NCBI GenBank assembly: GCA_014238785.1
Contig: JABAAL010000041.1
Location: 35,366-99,365, forward strand
Reading direction: 5' to 3'
Length of the DNA stretch: 64,000 nucleotides
From: Phycisphaerales bacterium
Lineage (GTDB): Bacteria > Planctomycetota > Phycisphaerae > Phycisphaerales > SM1A02
Under the pieces are notes generated by a model. It made no database searches. It saw only the letters and a list, made by a program, of their open reading frames with translations, and was not told the origin of the DNA. Below, piece after piece: positions 10,738 to 19,580 of this stretch (positions within the stretch are counted from its first letter, which is position 1; every line of letters starts with the position of its first letter). The position numbers and the translations under genes were made by a program.

Positions 10738-12090
10738 TTAATTTGGGTGGTCAGGATGATCAGGATGCTCAGGCTTGGCTGAATCGACATCCTTGCCAAG
10801 AGCCTTAGCAACCGATTCTTTCAAGTCTTTTAGCATGGCTTCACCACCGGCAAATCCAGAATGCTGGCTACTTATCGAACCATCAGGGCCAATAATGACT
10901 GTAGTTGGAATACCGCTAACACCGTAATTCGAAGTTAATTTTGAATCGCTACTGCCCATAAGTACTGCTGTAGTGAATTTCTTTTCTGCCCAGAACTTTT
11001 TAACTATTGTATCAACCGCATCTTTATCGCCGCGCTCCCAGACATTAACGGCAAATACGTTTACTTTCCAACCTTCATTCTTTGCCCAAGTATCAAATTC
11101 ATTGAGGAATGGAAGCCCTTTACGGCATGGCGGACACCAAGTTGCCCAAAAGTCAAGAACAACTACCTGCCCTTTTAAGGATGAAAGTGTTACATCACCC
11201 GAGCCGTCCATTTTTGATAATGTAAAATCTGGCGCTGGCTTCCCTGTAGCAATCTCTTCTGCTGGCGCACTAGCATCAGCTCCTTCTCCATTAAGCATTA
11301 CTTCTGGCGATATAAGTTCTCGATCACCCGCATCAAATGTGACTACAGGTGCTTCTTTGAGAAACTCTATAGATGAAATCGCTGAAATTTCCATGGATGG
11401 CATACCGGGTTGGCTGATTGTAATGATGCCGCTTTTTATAACTCCATCTCTGGCGACAGTAATATCAACTGTGCCCATCATTGATTTCAAAGAAATCACG
11501 TCGACATCGTTACCTTCATCATCCTTCTCAGTTGTAACACCAGTTACTTCTATTCCAGGGAATCCCAGGGAAAAAGAAGTAATCCAGTCGTCCATGTCGT
11601 CACTGTCTCGAAGCGCAAGCGTCCAAACTCCGGGGATTCCACCGCCCCCTGTAACCTCTGTTAACCCCGAGTAGAGGCTATCTGCAGCCAACATGGTATA
11701 TTTATTATCCAATTGTGATGTCGTCAAATAACATTTGCCATCACTCCACGTCGCAGACATTTCATCCGCTAAATCAAGTGAGCCGCCTTTTGCACCAACA
11801 AGAATTTTTGCTTCTATTACTTCGGCTTCACCACCCATCATTGAAGGCATTGTCAATGTTATCGATTCTTTAATGCCCTTGGCTTCTTTGTATTTTTTAT
11901 GCACTTTATCAAAAATGGCTTTTGCTTCTGCAGTAGCCGATTCATTCGCTGAAGCATCTTTTGCTGGGTGCTCGGGATTATCCGAAGGATGTTCTGATGG
12001 ATGATCCGGATGTTCAGGTGGAAAATGGTCAGGATGCGCCAAAGCAATTGGTGCAATTGAAAGAACAGATAGAATAGCAATGATTTTCAT
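10738..12090 (-). CDS. Exported thioredoxin-fold (TlpA-like) protein with LolA/DUF2092-like domain and His-rich ends
   Basis: 450 residues, signal peptide MKIIAILSVLSIAPIALA. Immediately after the cleavage site is a His/Pro/Asp/Glu-rich tract (HPDHFPPEHPDHPSEHPSDN), and the protein ends EHPDHPDHPN. In between are a domain of about 200 residues resembling DUF2092/LolA outer-membrane-lipid-type folds (FDKVHKKYKEAKGIKESI) and a C-terminal redoxin domain with the CPPC active site in DFWATWCPPCRKGLPFL. GGAG 6 bases before ATG 12090 supports that start; an upstream in-frame TTG is less likely. Likely periplasmic thiol-disulfide role; the His tracts suggest metal binding. Confidence 0.85.
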   Translation of the reverse strand: MKIIAILSVLSIAPIALAHPDHFPPEHPDHPSEHPSDNPEHPAKDASANESATAEAKAIFDKVHKKYKEAKGIKESITLTMPSMMGGEAEVIEAKILVGAKGGSLDLADEMSATWSDGKCYLTTSQLDNKYTMLAADSLYSGLTEVTGGGGIPGVWTLALRDSDDMDDWITSFSLGFPGIEVTGVTTEKDDEGNDVDVISLKSMMGTVDITVARDGVIKSGIITISQPGMPSMEISAISSIEFLKEAPVVTFDAGDRELISPEVMLNGEGADASAPAEEIATGKPAPDFTLSKMDGSGDVTLSSLKGQVVVLDFWATWCPPCRKGLPFLNEFDTWAKNEGWKVNVFAVNVWERGDKDAVDTIVKKFWAEKKFTTAVLMGSSDSKLTSNYGVSGIPTTVIIGPDGSISSQHSGFAGGEAMLKDLKESVAKALGKDVDSAKPEHPDHPDHPN

Positions 12091-12150
12091 GTGGAACTCC
12101 AATATGAATATGGGGGGTGTTAATGTGACTGCGTAGAATATCAGAGAACG

Positions 12151-12609
12151 CTATAGGAGTTGCAACATTGCCAAAACCGGCTCTCTCAAGACCGGATGTT
12201 CAAATTTTGGCGCAATTTCCGCCAAAGGGGCAAGGACAAATCGCCTCGAAGCCACTTCCGGATGAGGAACGCACAAGCCCGGCTCATCAATGATGGCATC
12301 TCCGTAAAAGAGCATATCAATGTCTAATGTACGTGGTCCCCATTTTTCAGCACGTACTCTGCCGTTTGCTACTTCAATTTCGAGGCAAACTTTGAGTAAC
12401 CTCCTGGGCAACAGGCTTGTCTCAATTTCAATCACCATGTTTAGGAACATTGGCTGTGCAATCGCTCCAACTGGATCGGTTTGCATCATCGAACTTTTTG
12501 AAAGAACATTAATTTCTTCATGAGCATCAAGGCACGCAATTGCGTTTGTTAGATACGATTCTCGGTCGTTGAGGTTGCTGCCGAGCCCAAGAAAAACATG
12601 CTTCTGCAT
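12151..12609 (-). CDS. folK: 2-amino-4-hydroxy-6-hydroxymethyldihydropteridine pyrophosphokinase
   Basis: Folate-pathway kinase, cytoplasmic. FLGLGSNLNDRESYLTNAI at the N-terminus and the HPPK signature RTLDIDMLFYGD with the following PHPEVASRRFVLAPL are both intact. The 152-residue length is normal. Its ATG overlaps the stop of pncC in TAATG, so it is translationally coupled in the pyrF - SBP - pncC - folK operon. Confidence 0.95.
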   Translation of the reverse strand: MQKHVFLGLGSNLNDRESYLTNAIACLDAHEEINVLSKSSMMQTDPVGAIAQPMFLNMVIEIETSLLPRRLLKVCLEIEVANGRVRAEKWGPRTLDIDMLFYGDAIIDEPGLCVPHPEVASRRFVLAPLAEIAPKFEHPVLREPVLAMLQLL

Positions 12610-13079
12610 TATAAAAGTTTCACGTGCAACATTTGCAACGCAGCCTTAGCGGCTTGCTCTTGTATTTCTTCTCTATTACCCGTAAATAAAAATCGAGTAA
12701 CTTCGATTCCACTCTGTATTGCGCACCCAACAAAAACTGTGCCGACCGGTTTTTCCTCCGTTCCACCATCTGGGCCTGCGATGCCTGTAGTGCTTAGCGC
12801 GACGGTAGCACCGCTTTGTCTTCTTGCTCCCTGACACATTGCTTCCGCTACTTGCGATGAAACTGCGCCATGCGCTTGCAACATTTCTTCAGGGATGCCA
12901 AGTTGACTCGTCTTCATTGCATTTGAGTAGGTCACCCATCCGCCTTCGTACCACGTGCTCGCTCCAGCAATTTCAGTTATGTATTTTGCAATAAGTCCAC
13001 CTGTGCAAGATTCCGCTGTTACAACTTTGCAACCAGAATCGCCGAGCAATCGACTGATGGCTTCTGCATCCGTTGTCAT
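12609..13079 (-). CDS. pncC: Nicotinamide-nucleotide amidase (CinA C-terminal domain)
   Basis: Stand-alone CinA C-terminal domain of 156 residues, which deamidates NMN in pyridine-nucleotide salvage. Family motifs are AESCTGGLIAKYITEIAGAS, WVTYSNAMK and STTGIAGPDGGTEEKPVGTVFVG. The N-terminal MoCF-like part of full CinA is absent, as in E. coli YgaD/PncC. Overlaps both neighbours by 1-4 bases. Confidence 0.92.
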   Translation of the reverse strand: MTTDAEAISRLLGDSGCKVVTAESCTGGLIAKYITEIAGASTWYEGGWVTYSNAMKTSQLGIPEEMLQAHGAVSSQVAEAMCQGARRQSGATVALSTTGIAGPDGGTEEKPVGTVFVGCAIQSGIEVTRFLFTGNREEIQEQAAKAALQMLHVKLL

Positions 13080-14623
13080 GGTGTATGCATCCCGACAATG
13101 AGTGTGTATTGCCGTTTAAAAAACTCAGCAGTCTCTCGCTTAAGCGCATCACTTCCGTAATCTTCAGGATGCCACAAACCATCATCAATCCACTGATCTC
13201 GCAACCAGCCATACTTTAAAGTTTTACGGTTATCTGGCGTAGCCATTGAGAGTTCCCCTCCAGTATTTGTAGGAATCATAGGCATTGCATCAAAAGCAAG
13301 AAGCATCGCTTTCAAATCAAAATCAGTAACATCTTCTGCAGTCACAATAGCTGCCGTATCAGGATAATGAGGATGATGCACAATCGTCTCCCATGCACGC
13401 ATGAGCACTTCGTGGTTGTCCATTGCCATAGCACTAAAAATCGGTGCAATGAATGCACGCATATTTCGATCTGGATACGGCGCTGGCCTTGCCGTCTCGT
13501 AGGGGTTTATTTGATCAACCATTCTTCCTATGTATTTTGCGTACATCTCGCGGCGAACAGGCATACGACGCAATTCAAACCTTTCGGGGCCTAAGTCATC
13601 GTCAACTTCATCATTAATTTCAAATTGCCAAAGAGCCTGCGCTTCTTTTGTCATTCCATAGGTAATGAAACGAACCGCCATTTCTTTATTGGGCGCACCA
13701 CGCAACAAAGAAATTGGATCTGGATCAATCATAGTTGCGCGCGGCGGATCGATATATCCAACACGATCACCCCCACCGCTGCTTTTTACTGCCTGGGCTT
13801 GATACCGACCATAAAAATCGATTGAGACACCCATAGCAGCATCGCCTTGACTGACATCCGCAGGCGGCTTTAAACTGCTCGCAGAAAAGTACCGAGCGTT
13901 CGCAGCGGCTCTGCGCAAAACCTGCCAACCGCGGTCCCAGCCGAGATTTTTTAGAATCGCCTCAAATGCAGTTGTCACGGACCCCGATTGCGCAGGATTC
14001 ACCAGTGCTAGTTTTCCAAAGAGTGCAGGATTACAAAGTGCTTCCCACGTTCTTGGCGATTCAATTTCTAAATCAGCAAGGACTTCGTTGTTATACACAA
14101 TCCCAAAGCCAGAAAGTGCTAGCCCATGCCAGTATCCCTCAGAGTCATAAATTGTTATATCACCGATGCTATTTTCGCCGTAGACTTCATGCAGTATTTC
14201 TTTGTTGATAGTTGCAGGAACGCTGATAGTTGTTGAACTTTCTTCACCATCAATCGTTACTGTAATTGTTTTTTTTAGTACACCATGTTCGTATGAGCCA
14301 CCCCCAAATACAAGGTCTGCTTCGCCGCCGGGTTCTTTGCCTGTTTCCAAGGCGTGCTTGTATTGCGAAATCAACATCCTGCGAATTTCACTCGTGCCGC
14401 CGGGAACTGACCAAACAACTTGCGCAGGTTCGCCGTATATTTTCTTATGCCACTTTGCAAAGCCCCTCGCAAATTCGTGCCGAATTTGTTCATTATGCGG
14501 AGTGATAATAATTACTTGCGCTGTACCTTTTGGCACTTTTGCAAAATCACCTTGAAAAAATAACGGTACACCAAACAAGACAGCAAGACAAAAACCGATT
14601 ATAAAAACGGCTGGTTTGTTCAT
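13076..14623 (-). CDS. Extracellular solute-binding protein (ABC-type, iron/spermidine-like), orphan
   Basis: 515 residues with an N-terminal signal or anchor (AVFIIGFCLAVLFGVPLFF) and a periplasmic binding-protein fold: VIIITPHNEQIRHEFARGFAKWHKK is the family-1 opening, followed by VVWSVPGGTSEIRRML and the hinge LALSGFGIVYNNEVL. This resembles Fe(III)- or polyamine-type binding proteins, but with a C-terminal region longer than usual. No permease or ATPase gene is adjacent. It lies inside the pyrF operon with ATGA overlaps on both sides. Ligand not predictable. Confidence 0.82.
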   Translation of the reverse strand: MNKPAVFIIGFCLAVLFGVPLFFQGDFAKVPKGTAQVIIITPHNEQIRHEFARGFAKWHKKIYGEPAQVVWSVPGGTSEIRRMLISQYKHALETGKEPGGEADLVFGGGSYEHGVLKKTITVTIDGEESSTTISVPATINKEILHEVYGENSIGDITIYDSEGYWHGLALSGFGIVYNNEVLADLEIESPRTWEALCNPALFGKLALVNPAQSGSVTTAFEAILKNLGWDRGWQVLRRAAANARYFSASSLKPPADVSQGDAAMGVSIDFYGRYQAQAVKSSGGGDRVGYIDPPRATMIDPDPISLLRGAPNKEMAVRFITYGMTKEAQALWQFEINDEVDDDLGPERFELRRMPVRREMYAKYIGRMVDQINPYETARPAPYPDRNMRAFIAPIFSAMAMDNHEVLMRAWETIVHHPHYPDTAAIVTAEDVTDFDLKAMLLAFDAMPMIPTNTGGELSMATPDNRKTLKYGWLRDQWIDDGLWHPEDYGSDALKRETAEFFKRQYTLIVGMHTP

Positions 14624-15465
14624 GTTGCGTTACCCTGCAGTTCATGTGCCAGTTGCGTTGCCGCTTCAGCAATATCGCTCTGCCAATCTGTTTTTAGCGT
14701 CGGGTAGATAACACTTCGACTTGCCGTTGCAAGGGCACCATGACCGTCTCCGAAGCATGTTGCAATCCTTCCCGTGGTTGCGCCCTGTGCGCCGATACCA
14801 GGCATCAAAAATATTTGATGCGGCATCCGTTGTCGTAGTTCACTTGCTTCTTCCGCTTTAGTAGCACCAACAACAGCGCCCAAACTACTCCACCCCTTGT
14901 TGCCCATATATTTTTCGCCGCACGTTGCGAGCAAATCAGCGATGGATTCCGCAACACTACGACCATCAAGCAATGGTTGCTTTTGGATAGCGTCCCCACT
15001 TGGATTTGATGTTCGCGCAAGACAAAACACGCCAAGCCCCGCATCCAAAAATGGGTCAATGCCATCCATGCCAAGATACGGGTTCACGGTAATCCAATCA
15101 CAAGGCCCATCAGCGGTTGCTGCAGCTGCATAATGCTCAGCGCTTATTCCAATATCACCTCGTTTTGCATCAAGAATTACTTGCAACCCCTGCTCGCTTG
15201 CCTGCTGACGAAGATCCCCAAGTAACGTCACGCCCTTTGCACCAAGGCGTTCAAAACACGCTGATTGAAACTTGAGTGCAGCGGCAATTCCTGTGACTGC
15301 ATCGATTGTGCCTTCGCAAAATATCTTGAAGGCTTCCAACGCGTTAAAACCTTGCAATTCAGTCGGCATTTTTTGATAGACAGGATCAAGCCCAACACAA
15401 AGGGGTGCCCCGACTTGATCAATTGCATTGCAAAGTCTATCTGCGGGATGAGTTACACTTGTCAT
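14620..15465 (-). CDS. pyrF: Orotidine 5'-phosphate decarboxylase (long subfamily)
   Basis: Last step of UMP synthesis. CVGLDPVYQKMP, the catalytic LDAKRGDIGISAEHYA (Asp-x-Lys-x-x-Asp) and the phosphate loop MPGIGAQGATTG are present. With the ATG at 15465 the length is 281, typical of the bacterial type-2 enzyme. ATGs at 15474 and 15477 are equally open and no Shine-Dalgarno separates them. Divergent from the DUF971 gene by about 27 bases; first gene of a four-gene operon. Confidence 0.93.
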   Translation of the reverse strand: MTSVTHPADRLCNAIDQVGAPLCVGLDPVYQKMPTELQGFNALEAFKIFCEGTIDAVTGIAAALKFQSACFERLGAKGVTLLGDLRQQASEQGLQVILDAKRGDIGISAEHYAAAATADGPCDWITVNPYLGMDGIDPFLDAGLGVFCLARTSNPSGDAIQKQPLLDGRSVAESIADLLATCGEKYMGNKGWSSLGAVVGATKAEEASELRQRMPHQIFLMPGIGAQGATTGRIATCFGDGHGALATASRSVIYPTLKTDWQSDIAEAATQLAHELQGNAT

Positions 15466-15492
15466 ACTGTGCATCATAGTAGAATCCCCGAT

Positions 15493-15810
15493 ATGACCGC
15501 TGTTCCTACACATCTTGACTTACAACGCGAACGCGGTTTACACATCGAATGGAATGATGGCCTTACCGTTTTTTACTCTGTTGCACTGCTAAGGCGGATG
15601 TCGCCTTCTGCTGATTCAATCGCAACCAGAGAAGATCTCGACCAAAATCCATTAGCAATTTTACCTTCAACATACAACGAACCATTGACAATCAAAGATA
15701 TAGAACTTGTTGGCAATTATGCGGTTCGCTTTACGTTTTCAGATGGACACACCGCAGGTATTTACTCCTGGGAATATTTACAAAGTTTAAAACCAGCAGA
15801 AAATGAATAA
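15493..15810 (+). CDS. DUF971 / gamma-butyrobetaine hydroxylase-like N-terminal domain protein
   Basis: 105 residues forming one small domain: LDLQRERGLHIEWNDGLTVFY, DIELVGNYAVRFTFSDGHTAGIYSWEYLQSL. This is the GBBH-like N-terminal (DUF971) fold, often found as a stand-alone protein near Fe-S or ubiquinone genes; its biochemical role is unsettled. ATG at 15493 chosen because the longer frame lies antisense to pyrF. It overlaps the thioesterase gene by 8 bases. Confidence 0.85.
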   Translation: MTAVPTHLDLQRERGLHIEWNDGLTVFYSVALLRRMSPSADSIATREDLDQNPLAILPSTYNEPLTIKDIELVGNYAVRFTFSDGHTAGIYSWEYLQSLKPAENE

Positions 15811-16297
15811 ATTACTTGTCGAACCAATTGCATCTAGTGTCGCCATCGATAGCGTGCTGCATCCAAATCCATTTCAATGCAAGCTGAGTGTATTGCCCCA
15901 CCAAACGAGCAACGAAGTGAATCATGTAAATAATATTGAATATCTAAAATGGATCGACAAAGCGGCGCAACTCCATTGCGATGCATGTGGATGGACTAGG
16001 GATTCATTACTCGCATCCAACCTTATGTGGTTTGTTGGCAGGCATGAAATTGATTACCGTGCAGAGACAACTTCCGAAGATGATTTATTGCTCTCGACTT
16101 GGGTAGACGATGTAAGAAGAGTGAAGTCTTGGCGAACAACTCAAATTCACTCGCTTGGCAAAACGCAAAAACTGATTTGCCAATGCAAAACACTCTGGGT
16201 TCTTGTTGATTTACAAACAAGACGTCCAGTGCCTGTTCCTGAGGCTATGGCGATTGCGTTCCAGCCATTGACCGCACCGAGGCTTGCGCAATCATGA
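15803..16297 (+). CDS. Acyl-CoA thioesterase, 4HBT hot-dog family
   Basis: 164 residues, cytoplasmic. The hot-dog signature is FQCKLSVLPHQTSNEVNHVNNIEYLKWIDKAA, where the usual catalytic Asp of the 4HBT type (DxDxxGHVNN) is replaced by Asn-Glu in this loop. A beta-rich body follows, with RPVPVPEAMAIAF at the end. Substrate unknown. Overlaps both neighbours, so it sits in a three-gene operon with the DUF971 protein and a glycosyltransferase. Confidence 0.82.
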   Translation: MNKLLVEPIASSVAIDSVLHPNPFQCKLSVLPHQTSNEVNHVNNIEYLKWIDKAAQLHCDACGWTRDSLLASNLMWFVGRHEIDYRAETTSEDDLLLSTWVDDVRRVKSWRTTQIHSLGKTQKLICQCKTLWVLVDLQTRRPVPVPEAMAIAFQPLTAPRLAQS

Positions 16298-17313
16298 CCG
16301 TCGCAATGATTATGTCTAAGGATCGCCTTGAGCAAGAGCACGCGATGTTCGATCGTTTAGTCGTTGGACTTCTTGACGAAGGAGACCAAGTGATTCGTGT
16401 TGTTCCTGAGTCTCAAACTGAGAGTTTGCCAAGCTATGAAACTACGGTTACATTTGCAAAATGCATAGAAACTCCAATGCCCGTTTCAAGAATGCTTCGA
16501 AATAAACGACGCGAAAATATTGAAGAATTGTTTACAAAGCATGAAGTATCAACAATTGTTGGGTACGGCAAAGATGCTATGAAGCTTGCCCTTGACGTTG
16601 CAGATAACCTTGATGCGAGAGTAATGTGTGAAGTTATATCAATGAAAGATGCAATCAGCGTAAAAAATAAAACGCCTATTTGCCGCTGGCTTGCTGCAAC
16701 TCCTTCCATCGAACAGGAAATTGCAAGGCGAGTGGGTATTGAACGTGCTGCGCTGGTACCCCTTGGCGTTACAAATCATAATTCAAAAACAAAAGATTAT
16801 GATGCTCATAACACTTGCGTTGTCGTTCTTGACGCAGCAGGCAATAGTAAAAATACGTATAAAATTCTCGAATCACTTACGTTGTTTCCAAACATTCACG
16901 TATTTCTTGAGTTGGCAGGAAACCATCAACAACGAATTTGGAAGCAAATTCGCCAACTTAAGATGCATGACCGAGTAACTTGTTTACGCGATGCAAGTGC
17001 GCTTCGCTTACTTGTTGCCCAAGCAGACCTTGTCGTACTCCCATCGGCGACCATGCCCATCCGTACGGTGCTCCTTGAAGCGATGCTAAATGGCGTTCCA
17101 ATCCTTGCAACCCAAATGCAAGGATTCGACATGCTCATCGATGAAGAAACCGCAATCATCGCACACGACTCTTGGGGAAACGGGCTCTCAATACTTCTAG
17201 ATGACCCCTCAATTAGCCATCGAATTGGCACACTTGGATCTGAGTTAATAGCGCAAAAATACGGCTCAGCGGTTCAAATCGCCGCTTTCGAAGCCGCATG
17301 TACCCTATATTAA
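16294..17313 (+). CDS. Glycosyltransferase family 4-like protein
   Basis: 339 residues of GT-B fold. The C-terminal half shows ALVPLGVTNHNSK, a Rossmann-like strand series, VVLPSATMPIRTVLLEAMLNGVPILATQMQGF and the downstream acidic/NG pattern, matching GT4 nucleotide-sugar sites. The N-terminal acceptor half is divergent. There are no membrane helices. ATGA overlap with the thioesterase gene. Donor and acceptor are unknown; surface glycan synthesis is likely. Confidence 0.78.
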   Translation: MTVAMIMSKDRLEQEHAMFDRLVVGLLDEGDQVIRVVPESQTESLPSYETTVTFAKCIETPMPVSRMLRNKRRENIEELFTKHEVSTIVGYGKDAMKLALDVADNLDARVMCEVISMKDAISVKNKTPICRWLAATPSIEQEIARRVGIERAALVPLGVTNHNSKTKDYDAHNTCVVVLDAAGNSKNTYKILESLTLFPNIHVFLELAGNHQQRIWKQIRQLKMHDRVTCLRDASALRLLVAQADLVVLPSATMPIRTVLLEAMLNGVPILATQMQGFDMLIDEETAIIAHDSWGNGLSILLDDPSISHRIGTLGSELIAQKYGSAVQIAAFEAACTLY

Positions 17314-17371
17314 CTTTCGCTCATGGTTCTATTAATAATCGACCGAGATAGATTGCATCTTTCTCCCCTCC

Positions 17372-17415
17372 GCCTCGTCGGCGCTGCTTTTGCTTTGTCG
17401 ACGGGGCCTTTTTTT
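17372..17415 (+). terminator. Rho-independent terminator after the glycosyltransferase operon
   Basis: Stem GCCTCGTCG/CGACGGGGC (9 pairs, one G-T) closes an 18-base loop and is followed by C and seven T (17409-17415). It lies about 58 bases past the stop at 17313. The rest of the 163-base gap holds nothing else recognisable. Confidence 0.75.
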
Positions 17416-17476
17416 GCCCATAGCCTACAAAGCAAAACCCACAGAGAAGGGTATCTGAAATTTTTAAAAAATAGAC

Positions 17477-18625
17477 TCAGGAAAGCAATGTTTTGAGTGT
17501 GGTGAGACCAAGCTCGAGTTTATCTTCTGGAACGGCAAAACTGAGTCTAAAGTGGGTGTCATGTTTTGAAAAAACATCGCCTTGAATCACAAGCACGTCA
17601 TTCTCTATTGCCTTTGAAATAAATTCCATTCCGCACATGTTGTGCCCTGTTGGAATTTTTGGAAAGGCGTAAAACGCACCTTCTGGAATTACCAATTCCG
17701 TCACATCTCCAAGAAAATCAATAACCATATCACGCCGTCGCGCAAAACGTTCAATCAATGGCGAAAGGTCAATGTCGTACGCACCAACAAGTGCGTGTTG
17801 AAGCACCGATGGCGCGCAAACAAATGTCTGTTGCTTTATTTTAAGCATTCCATCAATGAGTGCCTTTGGGCCCGCTGCATATCCCATCCGCCAACCAGTA
17901 CACCCATACGTCTTGCCATACCCTCGAATGACAAGCACGTCAGCGTTTGTTGCTGCGGGGCTCGCATGTTGAGTAGGAGGAAATACAAACTCATCATATA
18001 TTTCATCTGTAATTAACAAGATGCCTTTGTCTTGGCAGAGTAATGCAATGTCAGCTACTTCTTGCGCGGTTAATACAACGCCCGTTGGGTTCGCAGGCGA
18101 ATTTAACAAAACAGCTTTTGTTTTATCCGTAATACAAGGCGCAATTCGCTCCGCTGTCATTCGAAAGTCTGGATATGTATCACATAACACCGCTTTGGCT
18201 TCAGCAATACGTGCAAGAGTTGGGTAAATGACAAAATACGGATCTGGAATAATTATCTCATCGCCTGGACCTAAAATCGTAAGACATGCGAGTGTCAATG
18301 CGCCAGCAGTCCCCGAAGTTACCATTGCGGCATGATGCGATCCTTCATCGAATTTCCATCCGTATTGCGTATGTAATCTAGTATGAATAGAGTCGAGTAA
18401 ACAAGGATCACCTGCTGTTTGCGTATAGCCGTTTTTGTCTGAGAGAATCGCATCAATCGCAGCTTGCTTGATGGAATCGGGAACTAAAAAATCAGGCTGC
18501 CCAATGGACAAATTAATGGGGTCTTCGCATGCTTGCGCAAGCGCCCATACACGCCGTATCCCAGAAGTTTCAATGTCTTGTACGCGATTAGATAGCAGAC
18601 GCTCAATGTCAAGCACAGAACCCAA
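17477..18625 (-). CDS. Class I/II aminotransferase (aspartate-aminotransferase-like)
   Basis: 382 residues, PLP-dependent, cytoplasmic. INLSIGQPDF near the N-terminus, NSPANPTGVVLT with the cofactor-binding Asn, ITDEIYDEFVF with the PLP Asp/Tyr, and the PLP lysine in VIRGYGKTYGCTGWRMGYAAGP are present. The residue before the lysine is Gly rather than the common Ser. Most likely a broad-specificity amino-acid aminotransferase; the substrate is not fixed. Confidence 0.9.
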   Translation of the reverse strand: MGSVLDIERLLSNRVQDIETSGIRRVWALAQACEDPINLSIGQPDFLVPDSIKQAAIDAILSDKNGYTQTAGDPCLLDSIHTRLHTQYGWKFDEGSHHAAMVTSGTAGALTLACLTILGPGDEIIIPDPYFVIYPTLARIAEAKAVLCDTYPDFRMTAERIAPCITDKTKAVLLNSPANPTGVVLTAQEVADIALLCQDKGILLITDEIYDEFVFPPTQHASPAATNADVLVIRGYGKTYGCTGWRMGYAAGPKALIDGMLKIKQQTFVCAPSVLQHALVGAYDIDLSPLIERFARRRDMVIDFLGDVTELVIPEGAFYAFPKIPTGHNMCGMEFISKAIENDVLVIQGDVFSKHDTHFRLSFAVPEDKLELGLTTLKTLLS

Positions 18626-18627
18626 AA

Positions 18628-18864
18628 TTAATTTTCGCTGCCAGCTTCTTCTACGCCGTCTTCTTCGCCGTCTTCAGTGCTCTTCTTCTTACCAGCAATC
18701 TTGATTTTACGACTTCCAACTTTTGGTAAACCGATTGGCGAGCCATCTTCTTTGTTGAATTTATCTTCGCCGGCAAGCAATTCAATTCGTTCAGCACGAG
18801 TAAGGACGTTGCGGTGTTGGTTAAGACCTGTTGGCTTTGTTTTCAAACTTCGATGAAGACTCAT
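18628..18864 (-). CDS. Small basic protein of the planctomycete/verrucomicrobial/chlamydial type
   Basis: 78 residues beginning MSLHRSLKTKPTGLNQHRNV, then LTRAERIELL and FGLPK-like IGLPKVGSRKIKI, which I recognise as the small basic protein family shared by Planctomycetes, Verrucomicrobia and Chlamydiae. Its role is not established; ribosome association has been suggested. The C-terminus here is acidic (EDGEEDGVEEAGSEN). ATG 18864 has AGGAAA upstream; a frame extending to 18891 only adds residues overlapping the previous stop. Confidence 0.75.
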   Translation of the reverse strand: MSLHRSLKTKPTGLNQHRNVLTRAERIELLAGEDKFNKEDGSPIGLPKVGSRKIKIAGKKKSTEDGEEDGVEEAGSEN

Positions 18865-18890
18865 AGTTCTGTTTCCTAATTTTTCTCGCA

Positions 18891-19580
18891 TTACTTCTTG
18901 TAAAGCGACTGGTAAGCATCCTTTAAGTCGCTTCCGCGACCTTCATTTGTTTTGGACCATTGCTGCCCGATGGCATAAATATTGGACCGTACATCTGCCG
19001 CGTCTGCATCATTCCTATTTGCCGAACCCGGCAATGCAATAACACGGTAGAGCCGCGTATTATTGCCAGAAATGGCATATGTTTCAAGTCCTTTTTCCCT
19101 ACAGAACGTCGCTAATTGCACTGCACCGTCTTTTGTGGTCTGAATCAGCGTAAAATAGTTGTTTCCAGAGATCCTTGGATCGCTCATAATCGGCCCCCAA
19201 CTGGAACCAGTACCTTCTGCGTTGGTGTTTGTTGGTGGTGTTAGCGCTGGACTTGGTGTTAATAGCACCTCTACGAGGTCATTTGATTGAATTTCGGTTA
19301 CTTCTTCAAACAAGCGTTTCCCGTAGTCTTCTCTTGCTATATCAGACCCTCGCCGAAATCCCATGGTGTATGAAATCACAATTAAAGCGATGCACACCGC
19401 CACAATCACACCAATAGAACCAATAGATATCCGTATCGAACTGCCAGGGGTTAACACGTTGTGATCAAGATTGACATCTTCATCGTTGGCAGGCACAGAG
19501 CTTTGCGTTAATTTGGGTTTATGCAAGGGCTTGTTCCCCGAAATTAACTCATACAGTGCAGGACCTTTTTTTCGACTCAT
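18891..19580 (-). CDS. Single-pass membrane protein with SPOR-like C-terminus
   Basis: 229 residues. The N-terminal MSRKKGPALYELISGN is a short conserved-looking cytoplasmic motif; one transmembrane helix lies at about 55-76 (IGVIVAVCIALIVISYTMGF). A Pro/Thr-rich linker leads to a C-terminal domain, YFTLIQTTKDGAVQLATFCREKGLETYAI...LYRVIALPG, whose beta-alpha-beta pattern suggests a SPOR (peptidoglycan-binding) domain. GGAGG stands 7 bases before ATG 19580. The ATG overlaps the acpS stop region, so it is in the moaB-acpS operon. Confidence 0.68.
   Translation of the reverse strand: MSRKKGPALYELISGNKPLHKPKLTQSSVPANDEDVNLDHNVLTPGSSIRISIGSIGVIVAVCIALIVISYTMGFRRGSDIAREDYGKRLFEEVTEIQSNDLVEVLLTPSPALTPPTNTNAEGTGSSWGPIMSDPRISGNNYFTLIQTTKDGAVQLATFCREKGLETYAISGNNTRLYRVIALPGSANRNDADAADVRSNIYAIGQQWSKTNEGRGSDLKDAYQSLYKK

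Noticed and set aside
10973..11674. 233-codon plus-strand open frame antisense to the TlpA-like gene
   Set aside because: It lies entirely inside a gene with clear signal peptide, CPPC site and terminator; Ser/Pro-rich low-complexity translation is typical of an antisense shadow.
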